64,000 nucleotides of DNA from Cupriavidus sp. WKF15 (GTDB taxonomy: Bacteria > Pseudomonadota > Gammaproteobacteria > Burkholderiales > Burkholderiaceae): contig NZ_CP119572.1 of the NCBI RefSeq assembly GCF_029278605.1, positions 2,976,001 to 3,040,000 on the forward strand, in the 5' to 3' direction. Each line of letters starts with the position of its first letter. Position 1 is the first letter of the stretch. The position numbers and the translations under genes are program-made. Positions 1 to 10,396 of this stretch are shown here, in pieces. A model generated the notes under the pieces. That model was given only the letters and a program-made list of their open reading frames with translations. It was not told the DNA's origin and did no database searches.

Positions 1-1648
1 TGCGGCCGCCTTCAAGCAATTCGTCGCGCGTATTGAAGAACAAGCGATCGAAGCAGCCGTCGCCTTCCGCAGCCTGCCAGCCGGCGTCATAGACCGCGCG
101 CACGCTGGTCTTGTGGCGGCGCAGGGGATTGGCATCCGGCAGCGCTTCGGCGGCGATATCGAGCATGACGGACTGCGCCGCCAGCGGCTGCAGCGCCCCG
201 CTGGCGAAGGCGAGCTTGCCAGCTTTATCGACGCTCATCCGCAAACGCCAGTTGCCTGCGCCAAGACGCGCTGCCTCGGCCTCGACAGCTGCCCTGACTG
301 CCGCGCTGTCGAAGGCAAACCCGAACGTCGCTGACGATGAAGCCATGCGCGCAAGATGGCGGTCGAGGCGCAGGCAATGGCCGTCTTCCACACGCATGGT
401 CTCGAACAGCGTGAAGCCCGGATCATGGCGGGTCAGGAAACGCGCCTTCCAGCCGCACTCGGCAAACTCGTCCGCCGCCACGCTGTCGTGCACGATACCG
501 CCGCCCACGCCCATCTCGCCGGCACGCAGGCCGTCCGCCGCGCGCGGTGACAGCGCCAGCGTGCGGATGGCCACCGACATGGCAAAGCGGCACAGGCCGC
601 CATCGCCGGGCCCGGGCGCGTCCAGCCAGCCGATTGCGCCCGTATAGAGCCCGCGCGGCGCGGGCTCGAGTTCCGCGATGATCTGCATGGTGCGCCGCTT
701 GGGCGCGCCGGTAATCGAGCCGCACGGGAACAGCGCGCCGAACAGATCGCCAAAGCGCGTATCCGGCCGCGCGGTCGCCGTGACGGTCGAGGTCATCTGC
801 AGCACGGCACCGAATGGCTGCACGACGAAGCGGTCCGGCACCGCCACGCTGCCCGGCTGCGCGATGCGGCCCAGGTCATTGCGCAGCAAGTCCACGATCA
901 TCACGTTCTCGGCACGGTTCTTGGCATCCGCGGCAAGCGCGGCCGCGGCTTGCGCGTCCTTTGCCGGATCGCCGGAAAGCGGCGCGGTGCCTTTCATCGG
1001 GCGCGTGACAAGGCGGCCATCGCCATCATGCTGGACGAACAATTCTGGCGACAGGGACAGCACCCAGGCATCGCCCGGCAGGCAGGCCAGTACCCCGAAC
1101 GGCACCGGCTGCGCGGCGCGCAGGGCGGCATAGAGCGCGCGCGGGTCACCGAAGGCCGAGAACGCGAGCCGCTGCGTGAAATTGACCTGGTAGGTGTCGC
1201 CGGCCTCGATCCATGCGTGGATGCGCGCGATCGCGGCATCGAAGGATTCGCGCGCGGTGTCGGCGGTGATATCCATGAGCCCGGCGGGCGCCTGGGCATC
1301 CGGCGCCGGCAGCCAGGCCCGCACTGCGTCGCATTCCAGCCGCCGCATCTCGCGGAACCACAGCAGGCGCACGGCGCCGTCATGGAACGGCAGCCTGTCA
1401 TCCGTATGGGCAGGCGCCCCGACCAGCGCACCGCCGAATTCATAAGGGGCAAACAGCGTGGCATGCCAGCCGTGGCGCCAGCCTTCGGCGAGCAGGGTGT
1501 CGAGTTCGGCGGGATTGCTGCCGGCTGGCAGCAGGTCTTCGCGGACCAGGCCGGTGTACAGGCGCGACGCCGCTTCGCCGGGCGATGCGGTGGCATCGTC
1601 CAGCAGCACGAAAGGTTCGGAATCGGGACAGGAATGCGGGGAAGGCAC
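1..1648 (-). CDS. pabB: Aminodeoxychorismate synthase component I fused to aminodeoxychorismate lyase-like domain (partial, 3' end outside window)
   Basis: Makes 4-amino-4-deoxychorismate from chorismate for p-aminobenzoate and folate synthesis. The reverse-strand reading is open from about 1648 to the window edge (549 codons seen). It shows the chorismate-binding fold with an MKGTAP motif near residue 218, a VDLLRNDLGR segment and a GAPK motif near residue 314. After about residue 400 the protein continues into a class IV aminotransferase-like segment (FTLFETMRVEDG, then RLDRHLARM), typical of a PabC lyase domain, so this looks like the bifunctional PabB-PabC form. The C-terminus is cut by the window edge. 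The start is uncertain: GTG at 1648 or GTG at 1669; no ATG lies in frame nearby. It follows dnaJ in the same direction, but a terminator-like hairpin lies between them. Confidence 0.85.
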   Translation of the reverse strand, partial: MPSPHSCPDSEPFVLLDDATASPGEAASRLYTGLVREDLLPAGSNPAELDTLLAEGWRHGWHATLFAPYEFGGALVGAPAHTDDRLPFHDGAVRLLWFREMRRLECDAVRAWLPAPDAQAPAGLMDITADTARESFDAAIARIHAWIEAGDTYQVNFTQRLAFSAFGDPRALYAALRAAQPVPFGVLACLPGDAWVLSLSPELFVQHDGDGRLVTRPMKGTAPLSGDPAKDAQAAAALAADAKNRAENVMIVDLLRNDLGRIAQPGSVAVPDRFVVQPFGAVLQMTSTVTATARPDTRFGDLFGALFPCGSITGAPKRRTMQIIAELEPAPRGLYTGAIGWLDAPGPGDGGLCRFAMSVAIRTLALSPRAADGLRAGEMGVGGGIVHDSVAADEFAECGWKARFLTRHDPGFTLFETMRVEDGHCLRLDRHLARMASSSATFGFAFDSAAVRAAVEAEAARLGAGNWRLRMSVDKAGKLAFASGALQPLAAQSVMLDIAAEALPDANPLRRHKTSVRAVYDAGWQAAEGDGCFDRLFFNTRDELLEGGR

Positions 1649-1708
1649 GGCGGGGAGCGGGGAAAACACAGCGCCTGCATTATGCGCTGCCGGCCCGCAT
1701 CGCGGGCA

Positions 1709-1743
1709 CAAAAGCAAACCGGCCACGCGCTGGCATGGCCGGT
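1709..1743 (-). terminator. Intrinsic terminator after dnaKJ
   Basis: On the minus strand an 8-bp stem (ACCGGCCA / TGGCCGGT, 1718-1725 and 1736-1743) is followed by a T-rich tail (TTTGCTTTTG). It lies 15 bp past the dnaJ stop, so it probably ends the dnaKJ transcript. Confidence 0.6.
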
Positions 1744-1757
1744 CTTTCGGGGTCGGC

Positions 1758-2894
1758 TTAGCTGAAGAAGCTCTTCACCTTGTCCAGCCAGGACTGCTCC
1801 TGCGGACTGTGGCGCGAGCCGCCCTCATGCACCGAACGGTCGAACTGGCGCAGCATGTCCTTCTGGGATTCGGTCAGCTTGACCGGCGTCTCCACGTTCA
1901 CATGCACGTAGAGATCGCCCGGATAGCCCGAACGCACGCCCTTGATGCCCTTGCCGCGCAGGCGGAAGGTCTTGCCGGACTGCGTCGCCTCGGGCACCGG
2001 GAAGGTGGCCTTGCCGTTCAGCGTCGGCACTTCCAGGTCGCCGCCCAGCGCCGCGGTGGCGAAGGAGATCGGCATCTGGCAATGCAGGTCGTCGCCATCG
2101 CGCTCGAACACCGCGTGCTGCTTGATGTGGACTTCCACATACAGGTCGCCCGGCGGGCCGCCGTTGATGCCCGGCTCGCCGTTGCCCGACGAGCGGATGC
2201 GCATGCCTTCGTCGATGCCGGCCGGAATCTTCACTTCCAGCGTCTTCTGCGACTTCAGCTTGCCCTGGCCGTGGCACTTGGTGCACGGCTTCGGGATGTA
2301 CTTGCCGCTGCCGTGGCACTTCGGGCAGGTCTGCTGCATCGTGAAGAAGCCCTGCGACACGCGCACCTGGCCGTTGCCGTGGCAGGTCGGGCAGGTTTCC
2401 ACGCTCGATCCGGGCTCGGCGCCCTTGCCGTGGCAATGGTCGCAGTCGTCCCAGTGCGGCACGCGGATCTGGGCCTCGTGGCCGTGGGCAGCCTGCTCCA
2501 GCGAGATTTCCATGCTGTAGCGCAGGTCGGCGCCGCGATACGCCTGCGGGCCTCCGGCGCCACGGCGCCCGCCGCCCTGCTGGCCGAAGATGTCGCCAAA
2601 GATATCGCCGAAGGCCTCGGCAAACCCGCCGTAGCCGCCGGCGCCGCCGAAGCCGCCCGCCATGTTCGGATCCACGCCGGCGTGGCCGTACTGATCGTAG
2701 GCCGCCTTCTTCTCCGGGTCGGAAAGCATCTCGTAGGCCTCTTTGACCTCCTTGAATTTTTCCTCGGCATCCTTGCTGTCCGGATTGCGGTCCGGGTGGT
2801 ACTTCATCGCGAGCTTGCGATAAGCCTTCTTGATCTCGTCGTCGCTCGCGTTCTTGCCTACCCCGAGCACTTCGTAGTAGTCACGTTTTGCCAT
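1758..2894 (-). CDS. dnaJ: Chaperone protein DnaJ (Hsp40)
   Basis: Cytosolic co-chaperone that delivers unfolded clients to DnaK and stimulates its ATPase. The 378-residue product has the full type I layout: an N-terminal J domain starting [12 protein letters not shown] with the HPD loop (KYHPDRNP) near residue 32, a Gly/Phe-rich linker at about 75-125, four CxxCxGxG zinc motifs ([32 protein letters not shown]) at about 150-215, then the substrate-binding C-terminal domains. Length is normal for the family. It lies 168 bp downstream of dnaK in the same direction and is probably co-transcribed from the heat-shock promoter upstream of dnaK. Confidence 0.98.
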   Translation of the reverse strand: MAKRDYYEVLGVGKNASDDEIKKAYRKLAMKYHPDRNPDSKDAEEKFKEVKEAYEMLSDPEKKAAYDQYGHAGVDPNMAGGFGGAGGYGGFAEAFGDIFGDIFGQQGGGRRGAGGPQAYRGADLRYSMEISLEQAAHGHEAQIRVPHWDDCDHCHGKGAEPGSSVETCPTCHGNGQVRVSQGFFTMQQTCPKCHGSGKYIPKPCTKCHGQGKLKSQKTLEVKIPAGIDEGMRIRSSGNGEPGINGGPPGDLYVEVHIKQHAVFERDGDDLHCQMPISFATAALGGDLEVPTLNGKATFPVPEATQSGKTFRLRGKGIKGVRSGYPGDLYVHVNVETPVKLTESQKDMLRQFDRSVHEGGSRHSPQEQSWLDKVKSFFS

Positions 2895-2917
2895 GGTGGC
2901 TCATTACCTTTTGGCCC

Positions 2918-2940
2918 GGAACCGCCACTGCAGCGGTTCC
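2918..2940 (-). other. Hairpin in the dnaK-dnaJ intergenic region
   Basis: A perfect 8-bp stem (GGAACCGC / GCGGTTCC) with a 7-nt loop and no T-run lies between dnaK and dnaJ, about 25 bp before the dnaJ start. It could be a processing or stability element that sets the DnaK:DnaJ ratio. This is inference only. Confidence 0.4.
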
Positions 2941-3062
2941 CGGCGAATAGCAAAAAAGCCGAGCGAGGCATCCGACCGCGGTTTCCCGCTGGGTCCGATG
3001 TCCGTCGCCCGGCGTCGGGACGGGGCGGCGCCGGCGCATGCGCGCGCCGCCGCCCTGCCCGA

Positions 3063-5003
<1,941 letters not shown>

Positions 5004-5060
5004 TTATTCTCTCCTATTGAGCCATCGCTATCCGCGCGGCTGCAATTCAACCTGAGTGCG

Positions 5061-5090
5061 AAATGTGGCCGTCCGGGGCCATTTCAAGGG
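5061..5090 (-). promoter_or_regulatory. Sigma-32 (heat-shock) promoter of dnaK
   Basis: Read on the minus strand, CCCTTGAA at 5090-5083 and CCACATTT at 5068-5061 match the RpoH -35 (CTTGAAA) and -10 (CCCCATNT) consensus. There are 13 nt between TTGAAA and CCACAT, in the known spacing range. The predicted start lies about 50 bp upstream of the dnaK ATG. No CIRCE element was seen. Confidence 0.75.
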
Positions 5091-5218
5091 CGGAACCTGC
5101 AAATCCGAGTAATTTTCTCGGTTACTGCCGTCCGATCAATCGCGCGCCCGCTCCCGTCCTTGAGCAATACACGCCACGCTGCCGTCGCAAACGATCTGCG
5201 GCAGCAAAAAGCAAATCA

Positions 5219-5794
5219 TCAATCACTTTTGTCTCTGATATTCGCCGTATCGCGCCCGCGCTGCCAGAGCACATCATTCCCGCCGCCGACGCGGTTGAGT
5301 ACCCGGGCCAGCACGAACATCAGGTCGGACAGCCGGTTCAGGTACTGGCGCGGTGCTTCATTGAGCGCCTCCGTGGCGCCAAGCGCGACCAGCGCGCGCT
5401 CGGCGCGCCGGCAGACGGTGCGGCAGACATGGGCCAGCGCGGCGGCCCGGCTGCCGCCCGGCAGGATGAATTCGGCCAGGCGCGGCAGCCCGGCATTGTA
5501 GTGGTCCAGCCAGGCGTCGAGCTGGGCCACCTGTTCGGGCTTGAGCAAGGTGTAGCCAGGGATGGAGAGTTCGCCACCCAGGTCGAACAGGTCATGCTGG
5601 ATATGCAGCAGCGCATCGCGCACGTCGGCCGGCAAGGCTTCGGTGAGCAGCACGCCGATCTGCGAATTGAGTTCGTCCACGTCGCCGATGGCGGCGATGC
5701 GCAGGCTGTCCTTGCCCGTGCGGCTGCCGTCGCCGAGGCCGGTGGTGCCGGCATCGCCGGTGCGGGTGGCAATCTTGGACAGGCGGTGGCCCAT
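5219..5794 (-). CDS. PduO-type ATP:cob(I)alamin adenosyltransferase
   Basis: Transfers the adenosyl group of ATP to cob(I)alamin to give coenzyme B12. The 191-residue product carries the PduO-family N-terminal signature TRTGDAGTTGLGDG and a later segment (FILPGGSRAAALAHVCRTVCRRAER) with the conserved Arg-rich helix. A GAGGAGA ribosome site precedes the ATG. It is transcribed toward dnaK, but the dnaK promoter lies between them, so they are probably separate units. Nothing nearby identifies the B12-dependent enzyme it serves. Confidence 0.92.
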   Translation of the reverse strand: MGHRLSKIATRTGDAGTTGLGDGSRTGKDSLRIAAIGDVDELNSQIGVLLTEALPADVRDALLHIQHDLFDLGGELSIPGYTLLKPEQVAQLDAWLDHYNAGLPRLAEFILPGGSRAAALAHVCRTVCRRAERALVALGATEALNEAPRQYLNRLSDLMFVLARVLNRVGGGNDVLWQRGRDTANIRDKSD

Positions 5795-6042
5795 GCCGGT
5801 CTCCTCTGGAAGTCTTGGGGATGGCGCGCATTATGGCGTGCTTTGCCTCCCGCGCGAACGGATCGCGCCCCCGAGGGAATCCCGATCGTTCCGGCCATGC
5901 GCGGGGGTGCATCAGGCGCCGCGCGGCGTAGAATGGCAGCATTCCCCCAATCAACAACCGGGTCGCGCCCCTTCCGCCGCCGACACCCGCCGACGGTTCC
6001 GGAAGCCTGGCGCACGCCGCAGCGACCCGCCGGAGACCCTGC

Positions 6043-7473
6043 ATGAACCACCCCACGCCGCCCGCCGCCCTGGCACGCCGCCCCTTGCCGCCCGCCCTGC
6101 TTGATGCGCTGCAGGCACGCTTCGGCGCCCGCTTCTCGACCTCCGCCGGCGTCTGCGAGCACCATGGCCGCGACGAATCGCCATTCCCGCCGGCGCTGCC
6201 GGACGGCGTCGTGTTCGCCCACAGCACCGAAGAAGTCGCCGAGGTCGCGCGCCTGTGCAACGCGCACGGCGTGCCGCTGATCGCCTACGGCGCGGGCTCT
6301 TCGCTGGAAGGGCACCTGCTGGCGGTGGCCGGCGGCATCAGCCTGGACCTGTCGCAGATGAACCAGGTGCTGGCGATCCAGCCGGAAGACCTGACCGTGA
6401 CCGTGCAGCCGGGCGTCACGCGCAAGCAGCTCAACCAGGAGATCAAGGACACGGGCCTGTTCTTCCCGATCGACCCGGGCGCCGACGCGTCGCTGGGCGG
6501 CATGTGCGCCACGCGCGCCTCCGGGACCAATGCGGTGCGCTACGGCACCATGCGCGAAAATGTGCTGGCGCTGACCGTGGTGACCGCCGACGGCCGCGTG
6601 ATCCGCACCGGCACGCATGCGCGCAAGTCGTCGGCAGGCTATGACCTGACGCGCCTGTTCGTGGGCAGCGAGGGGACGCTGGGCATCATCACCGAAGTGA
6701 CCGTGCGCCTGTACCCGCAGCCTGAGGCGATTTCCGCTGCGGTCTGCGCGTTCCCGAGCATGAGCAGCGCGGTGCAGGCCGTGATCCAGACCATCCAGCT
6801 CGGCGTGCCGATCGCGCGCGTGGAGTTCGTCGATGCGCTGGCGATCCGCGCCATCAACCGGCACGACAACCTGACGCTGCCGGAAATGCCGCACCTGTTC
6901 TTCGAGTTCCACGGCACCGAGGCCGGCGTGCGCGAGCAGGCCGAGACCGTGCAGCAGATCACCGCCGAGCACGGCGGCCAGGATTTCGAATGGGCCACGC
7001 GGCCCGAGGACCGCAGCCGGCTGTGGAATGCGCGCCATACCGCCTACTTCGCCATGCTGCAGCTCAAGCCCGGCTGCCGCGCGGTGACCACCGACGTGTG
7101 CGTGCCGATCTCGCGCCTGGCCGACTGCGTGGCCGAGACCGAGCAGGACCTGATCGCCTCGTCGCTGCCGTGCCCGATCGTCGGCCATGTCGGCGACGGC
7201 AATTTCCACGTGGCGATCCTGGTCGACCCGGACAAGCCGGAGGAAATGGCCGAGGCCGAGGACATCAACCGCCGCATCGTCGAGCGCGCGCTGTCGATGG
7301 GCGGCACCTGCACCGGCGAGCACGGCGTGGGCCTGCACAAGATGGATTTCCTGGTGCGCGAGCATGGCGAGGACGCACTGGACCTGATGCGCGTGATCAA
7401 GCAAGCGCTCGATCCCAACGGCATCCTGAACCCGGGCAAGATCTTCCGCTCCGTGCGCGGCGCGGCCAGCTGA
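6043..7473 (+). CDS. FAD-linked 2-hydroxyacid dehydrogenase, D-lactate dehydrogenase (cytochrome)-like
   Basis: Predicted flavoprotein that oxidises D-lactate, glycolate or a related 2-hydroxyacid and passes electrons to the respiratory chain. The 476-residue product has an N-terminal FAD_binding_4 (PCMH) domain with GAGSSLEGH near residue 85, SLGGMCATRASGTNAVRYGT near residue 150 and SSAGYDLTRLFVGSEGTLG near residue 195. It ends with a GlcD-type C-terminal domain (VGHVGDGNFHV, TGEHGVGLHK). It is a paralogue of glcD about 1.3 kb downstream. The LysR gene starts 5 bp after its stop, suggesting co-transcription. Exact substrate cannot be fixed from sequence; single-subunit D-LDH is the best fit. 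Confidence 0.85.
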   Translation: MNHPTPPAALARRPLPPALLDALQARFGARFSTSAGVCEHHGRDESPFPPALPDGVVFAHSTEEVAEVARLCNAHGVPLIAYGAGSSLEGHLLAVAGGISLDLSQMNQVLAIQPEDLTVTVQPGVTRKQLNQEIKDTGLFFPIDPGADASLGGMCATRASGTNAVRYGTMRENVLALTVVTADGRVIRTGTHARKSSAGYDLTRLFVGSEGTLGIITEVTVRLYPQPEAISAAVCAFPSMSSAVQAVIQTIQLGVPIARVEFVDALAIRAINRHDNLTLPEMPHLFFEFHGTEAGVREQAETVQQITAEHGGQDFEWATRPEDRSRLWNARHTAYFAMLQLKPGCRAVTTDVCVPISRLADCVAETEQDLIASSLPCPIVGHVGDGNFHVAILVDPDKPEEMAEAEDINRRIVERALSMGGTCTGEHGVGLHKMDFLVREHGEDALDLMRVIKQALDPNGILNPGKIFRSVRGAAS

Positions 7474-7478
7474 GCGGG

Positions 7479-8369
7479 ATGGCGTCGATGTTCAACCGCG
7501 TCCCGCCGCTGCACCTGCTGGTGGCCTTCGAAGCCGCGGCGCGCCTGGGCAGTTTCGCGCGCGCGGCCGAAGAGCTGTCGGTCACGCCCAGCGCGGTGTC
7601 GCACCGCATCAAGAACCTGGAAGAGCTCTGGGGCGAAGACCTGTTCGTGCGCTCCAACGCCGCGCTGCGCCTGACCGCGGCCGGCACGCGCTACCTGCGC
7701 AACGTGCAGGACGCGCTCAAGTCGCTCAACGAACTCGCGCGGCCCGAGTACAACAAGCTGCGCACGCGCCTGCGCGTGGCGATCCCGCCGACGTTCGGGC
7801 GCCAGCACCTGGTGCCGCGCCTGCCCGAGTTCGGCGCGCTGTACCCGCATGTCGACCTCGAGCTGCACCTGGCCATCCCGTTCCTCGATGTGAAGGCAGA
7901 GGACACCGATGTCGAGATCCGCTACGGCACCGGCCGCTATCCGGACCTGAAGACGACCAAGCTGCTGGTCGAACCGGTGTTCCCGGCCTGCGGGCGCGAG
8001 TACTACGAGCGCGTCAACGGCCGCGCCATCACCAGGCCCGAGCACCTGCACGGGCTGGTACTGCTGCGCAGCCCGCTGGAGCCCTGGAAACCGTGGTTCG
8101 AGACCGCCGGTCTGGACTGGCCCGAGCCGCAGACCGGCCCGCAGTTCAACGATATCGGCCTGATGCTGGAAGCGATCGCCTCCAACCAGGGCGTGGCGCT
8201 GGTGCGCCAGCGCATGGCGCGGCACTGGCTGTCGCTGGGGCAGATGGTGCGGCTGCTCGACGTCGAATCGGTCTCGCCGCACGGCTACTACATCGTCGAG
8301 CGCGAACAGGCGCCGCTCAAGCCCGAGGCGCGCTACTTCGTCGACTGGCTGTTGAGCCTGGACTGGTAA
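7479..8369 (+). CDS. LysR-family transcriptional regulator (GcvA-like)
   Basis: 296-residue LysR regulator. The winged helix-turn-helix is at about residues 10-65 (HLLVAFEAAARLGSFARAAE, then LSVTPSAVSHRIKNLEE), followed by a periplasmic-binding-like effector domain. The start codon chosen is ATG 7479, with GCGGG just upstream; an ATG three codons later at 7488 is possible. It begins 5 bp after the flavoprotein stop and lies upstream of glcDEF in the same direction, so control of hydroxyacid oxidation is plausible. The effector domain resembles the GcvA subgroup (CGREYY, RSPLEPWKPWF). Confidence 0.9.
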   Translation: MASMFNRVPPLHLLVAFEAAARLGSFARAAEELSVTPSAVSHRIKNLEELWGEDLFVRSNAALRLTAAGTRYLRNVQDALKSLNELARPEYNKLRTRLRVAIPPTFGRQHLVPRLPEFGALYPHVDLELHLAIPFLDVKAEDTDVEIRYGTGRYPDLKTTKLLVEPVFPACGREYYERVNGRAITRPEHLHGLVLLRSPLEPWKPWFETAGLDWPEPQTGPQFNDIGLMLEAIASNQGVALVRQRMARHWLSLGQMVRLLDVESVSPHGYYIVEREQAPLKPEARYFVDWLLSLDW

Positions 8370-8736
8370 GGAAGAAAGGAAGGGTTTCGTGCGTTTCGTG
8401 CGTTTCGTGCGTTTCAGGCTGGAGCCCGACGCTGTACATTGCGCCGCACTTCCACGACAAGGTCGACATGGTGTACCGGTTGCCGCCGCGTCAGCCGCCT
8501 GAACCGGCGCGGCGCGGCCTTTGCTGCACGCGCCGCCCGGTGCTACGCTGCCACTGCAGGCCGCCCGGGCGGCGCAGAACGCGCCGGCATGATGAGCATT
8601 TTTGATCGGCCTGCCGCGCCGAATTCACGTACTGCGGCGAGCCGGGGCGCAAGCGCTGCGCTATAGTCACCCGTCCCCTCCCGGCCATATGCAGACCATC
8701 TGCCGGCCTCGCCGACAGGCCCCCACAGGAGTTGCC
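8370..8736 (+). promoter_or_regulatory. Intergenic region upstream of glcD with candidate -10
   Basis: This 367-bp stretch has no convincing gene. It holds a 9-bp tandem repeat at 8385-8415, a GC-rich palindrome GCCGCCCGGGCGGC at 8560-8573 without a T-run, and a candidate -10 TATAGT at 8662-8667 about 70 bp before glcD. No good -35 was found for that hexamer. Confidence 0.35.
8385..8415. repeat. 9-bp tandem repeat (TTTCGTGCG), 3.4 copies
   Basis: Three perfect copies of TTTCGTGCG followed by TTTC lie 16 bp after the LysR stop codon. It is a short microsatellite-like tract in a non-coding region. Confidence 0.9.
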
Positions 8737-10251
8737 ATGAATGCCCCGCACGAAGCCCCACTGAGCGCCAGCCCTGGCAGCACCGGCGCCGACGACGGCC
8801 GCCGCAGCGCGCTGCTGGCGGGCCTGGCGCAGATCCTGCCCGACGCGGCGCTGCTGTGGAAGCCGGAAGACACCGTCCCCTATGAATGCGATGGCCTGGC
8901 CGCCTACCGCCAGGTACCGATGGCCGTGGCCCTGCCCGATACCGAGGAGCAGGTCTGCGCGATCCTGCGCCTGTGCCACAAGCTGGGCGTGCCCGTGGTG
9001 CCGCGCGGCGCGGGCACGAGCCTGTCCGGCGGCGCGATGCCGATCGCCGAAGGCCTGGTGCTATCGCTGGCCAAGTTCAAGCGCATCCTGAAGGTGGACC
9101 CGCACGCGCGCACCGCCGTGGTCCAGCCCGGCGTTCGCAACCTGGCCATCTCGGACGCGGCCGCGCCCCACAACCTGTACTACGCGCCGGACCCGTCGTC
9201 GCAGATCGCCTGCACCATCGGCGGCAACGTCAGCGAGAACTCCGGCGGCGTGCACTGCCTGAAGTACGGCCTGACCGTGCATAACGTGCTGCGCGTGCGC
9301 GCGGTGACGATGGAAGGCGAGGTCGTGGTGTTCGGCTCGGAAGCCCCGGACGCACCGGGCCTGGACCTGCTCGCCGCGATGATCGGCTCCGAAGGCATGC
9401 TGGCCGTGGTGACCGAAGTCACCGTGCGGCTGATCCCCAAACCGCAGCTCGCGCAGGTGATCATGGCCTGCTTCGACGATGTGGAGAAAGGCGGCAACGC
9501 GGTGGCCGCGGTGATCGCGGCCGGCATCATTCCGGCCGGGCTCGAGATGATGGACAAGCCCGCCACCGCCGCGGTGGAAGAATTCGTGCACGCCGGCTAC
9601 GACCTCGACGCGGCCGCCATCCTGCTGTGCGAGTCCGACGGCACGCCCGAGGAAGTGGCCGAGGAAATCGAGCGCATGAGCGCGGTGCTGACCGCCTCGG
9701 GCTGCACGCGCATCGTGGTGTCGCAGAACGAGGCCGAGCGCCTGCGCTTCTGGAGCGGGCGCAAGAATGCGTTCCCGGCGGCCGGCCGGATCTCGCCCGA
9801 CTACTACTGCATGGACGGCACCATCCCGCGCAAGCACATCGGCACGCTGCTGCGGCGCATCGAGGAAATGGAGCGCAAGTACGCGCTGCGCTGCATCAAC
9901 GTGTTCCATGCCGGCGATGGCAATATGCATCCGCTGATCCTGTTCGATGGCGCGGACCAGGACGAATGGCACCGTGCCGAGCTGTTCGGCGCGGACATCC
10001 TGGAAGCCTGCGTGGAACTGGGCGGCACGGTCACCGGCGAACACGGCGTGGGCGTCGAGAAGCTCAACTCGATGTGCGTGCAGTTCTCGCGCGCCGAGTG
10101 CGAAGCCTTCTTCGGCGTCAAGGCCGCGTTCGACCCGGCGCGCCTGCTCAATCCGGACAAGGCCATCCCCACGCTCGCGCGCTGCGCCGAATACGGCAAG
10201 ATGCACGTGAAGAAGGGCCTGCTGCCCCACCCGGACCTGCCGCGCTTCTGA
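8737..10251 (+). CDS. glcD: Glycolate oxidase subunit GlcD (FAD-binding)
   Basis: Catalytic flavoprotein subunit of the membrane-associated glycolate dehydrogenase GlcDEF, which oxidises glycolate to glyoxylate. The 504-residue product has PRGAGTSLSGGAMP near residue 90 and IGGNVSENSGGVHCLKYGLT near residue 160 in the FAD domain. The C-terminal part has FHAGDGNMHP and TGEHGVGVEK. Start ATG 8737 is chosen because AGGAG (8727-8731) lies 5 bases upstream. glcE and glcF follow in order. Confidence 0.96.
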   Translation: MNAPHEAPLSASPGSTGADDGRRSALLAGLAQILPDAALLWKPEDTVPYECDGLAAYRQVPMAVALPDTEEQVCAILRLCHKLGVPVVPRGAGTSLSGGAMPIAEGLVLSLAKFKRILKVDPHARTAVVQPGVRNLAISDAAAPHNLYYAPDPSSQIACTIGGNVSENSGGVHCLKYGLTVHNVLRVRAVTMEGEVVVFGSEAPDAPGLDLLAAMIGSEGMLAVVTEVTVRLIPKPQLAQVIMACFDDVEKGGNAVAAVIAAGIIPAGLEMMDKPATAAVEEFVHAGYDLDAAAILLCESDGTPEEVAEEIERMSAVLTASGCTRIVVSQNEAERLRFWSGRKNAFPAAGRISPDYYCMDGTIPRKHIGTLLRRIEEMERKYALRCINVFHAGDGNMHPLILFDGADQDEWHRAELFGADILEACVELGGTVTGEHGVGVEKLNSMCVQFSRAECEAFFGVKAAFDPARLLNPDKAIPTLARCAEYGKMHVKKGLLPHPDLPRF

Positions 10252-10267
10252 CCGGCGCGATCCAGCC

Positions 10268-10360
10268 ATGCCGCGCCAGACCAACGAAATGCTGCGCCAG
10301 CGCCTGGGCCACCCCGAGGTACCCGGCGGCAGCGGCGGCAGGCGCCGCAAAGATGCCTGA
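10268..10360 (+). CDS. Possible small ORF between glcD and glcE (30 aa)
   Basis: A 31-codon frame (including stop) begins ATG CCG CGC 16 bp after the glcD stop and ends 36 bp before glcE. The predicted peptide starts MPRQTNEML and is rich in Arg and Gly. No clear ribosome site precedes it and no domain is recognised. It may be chance in a 145-bp gap; reported because it fills the gap in the coding direction. Confidence 0.2.
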   Translation: MPRQTNEMLRQRLGHPEVPGGSGGRRRKDA

Positions 10361-10396
10361 CACCGCGACACGACCCAGCACAAGAAACGGACCCAC

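Noticed and set aside
5004..5060. CIRCE operator for HrcA upstream of dnaK
   Set aside because: Only a partial GAGTGC match is present and there is no inverted TTAGCACTC/GAGTGCTAA pair.
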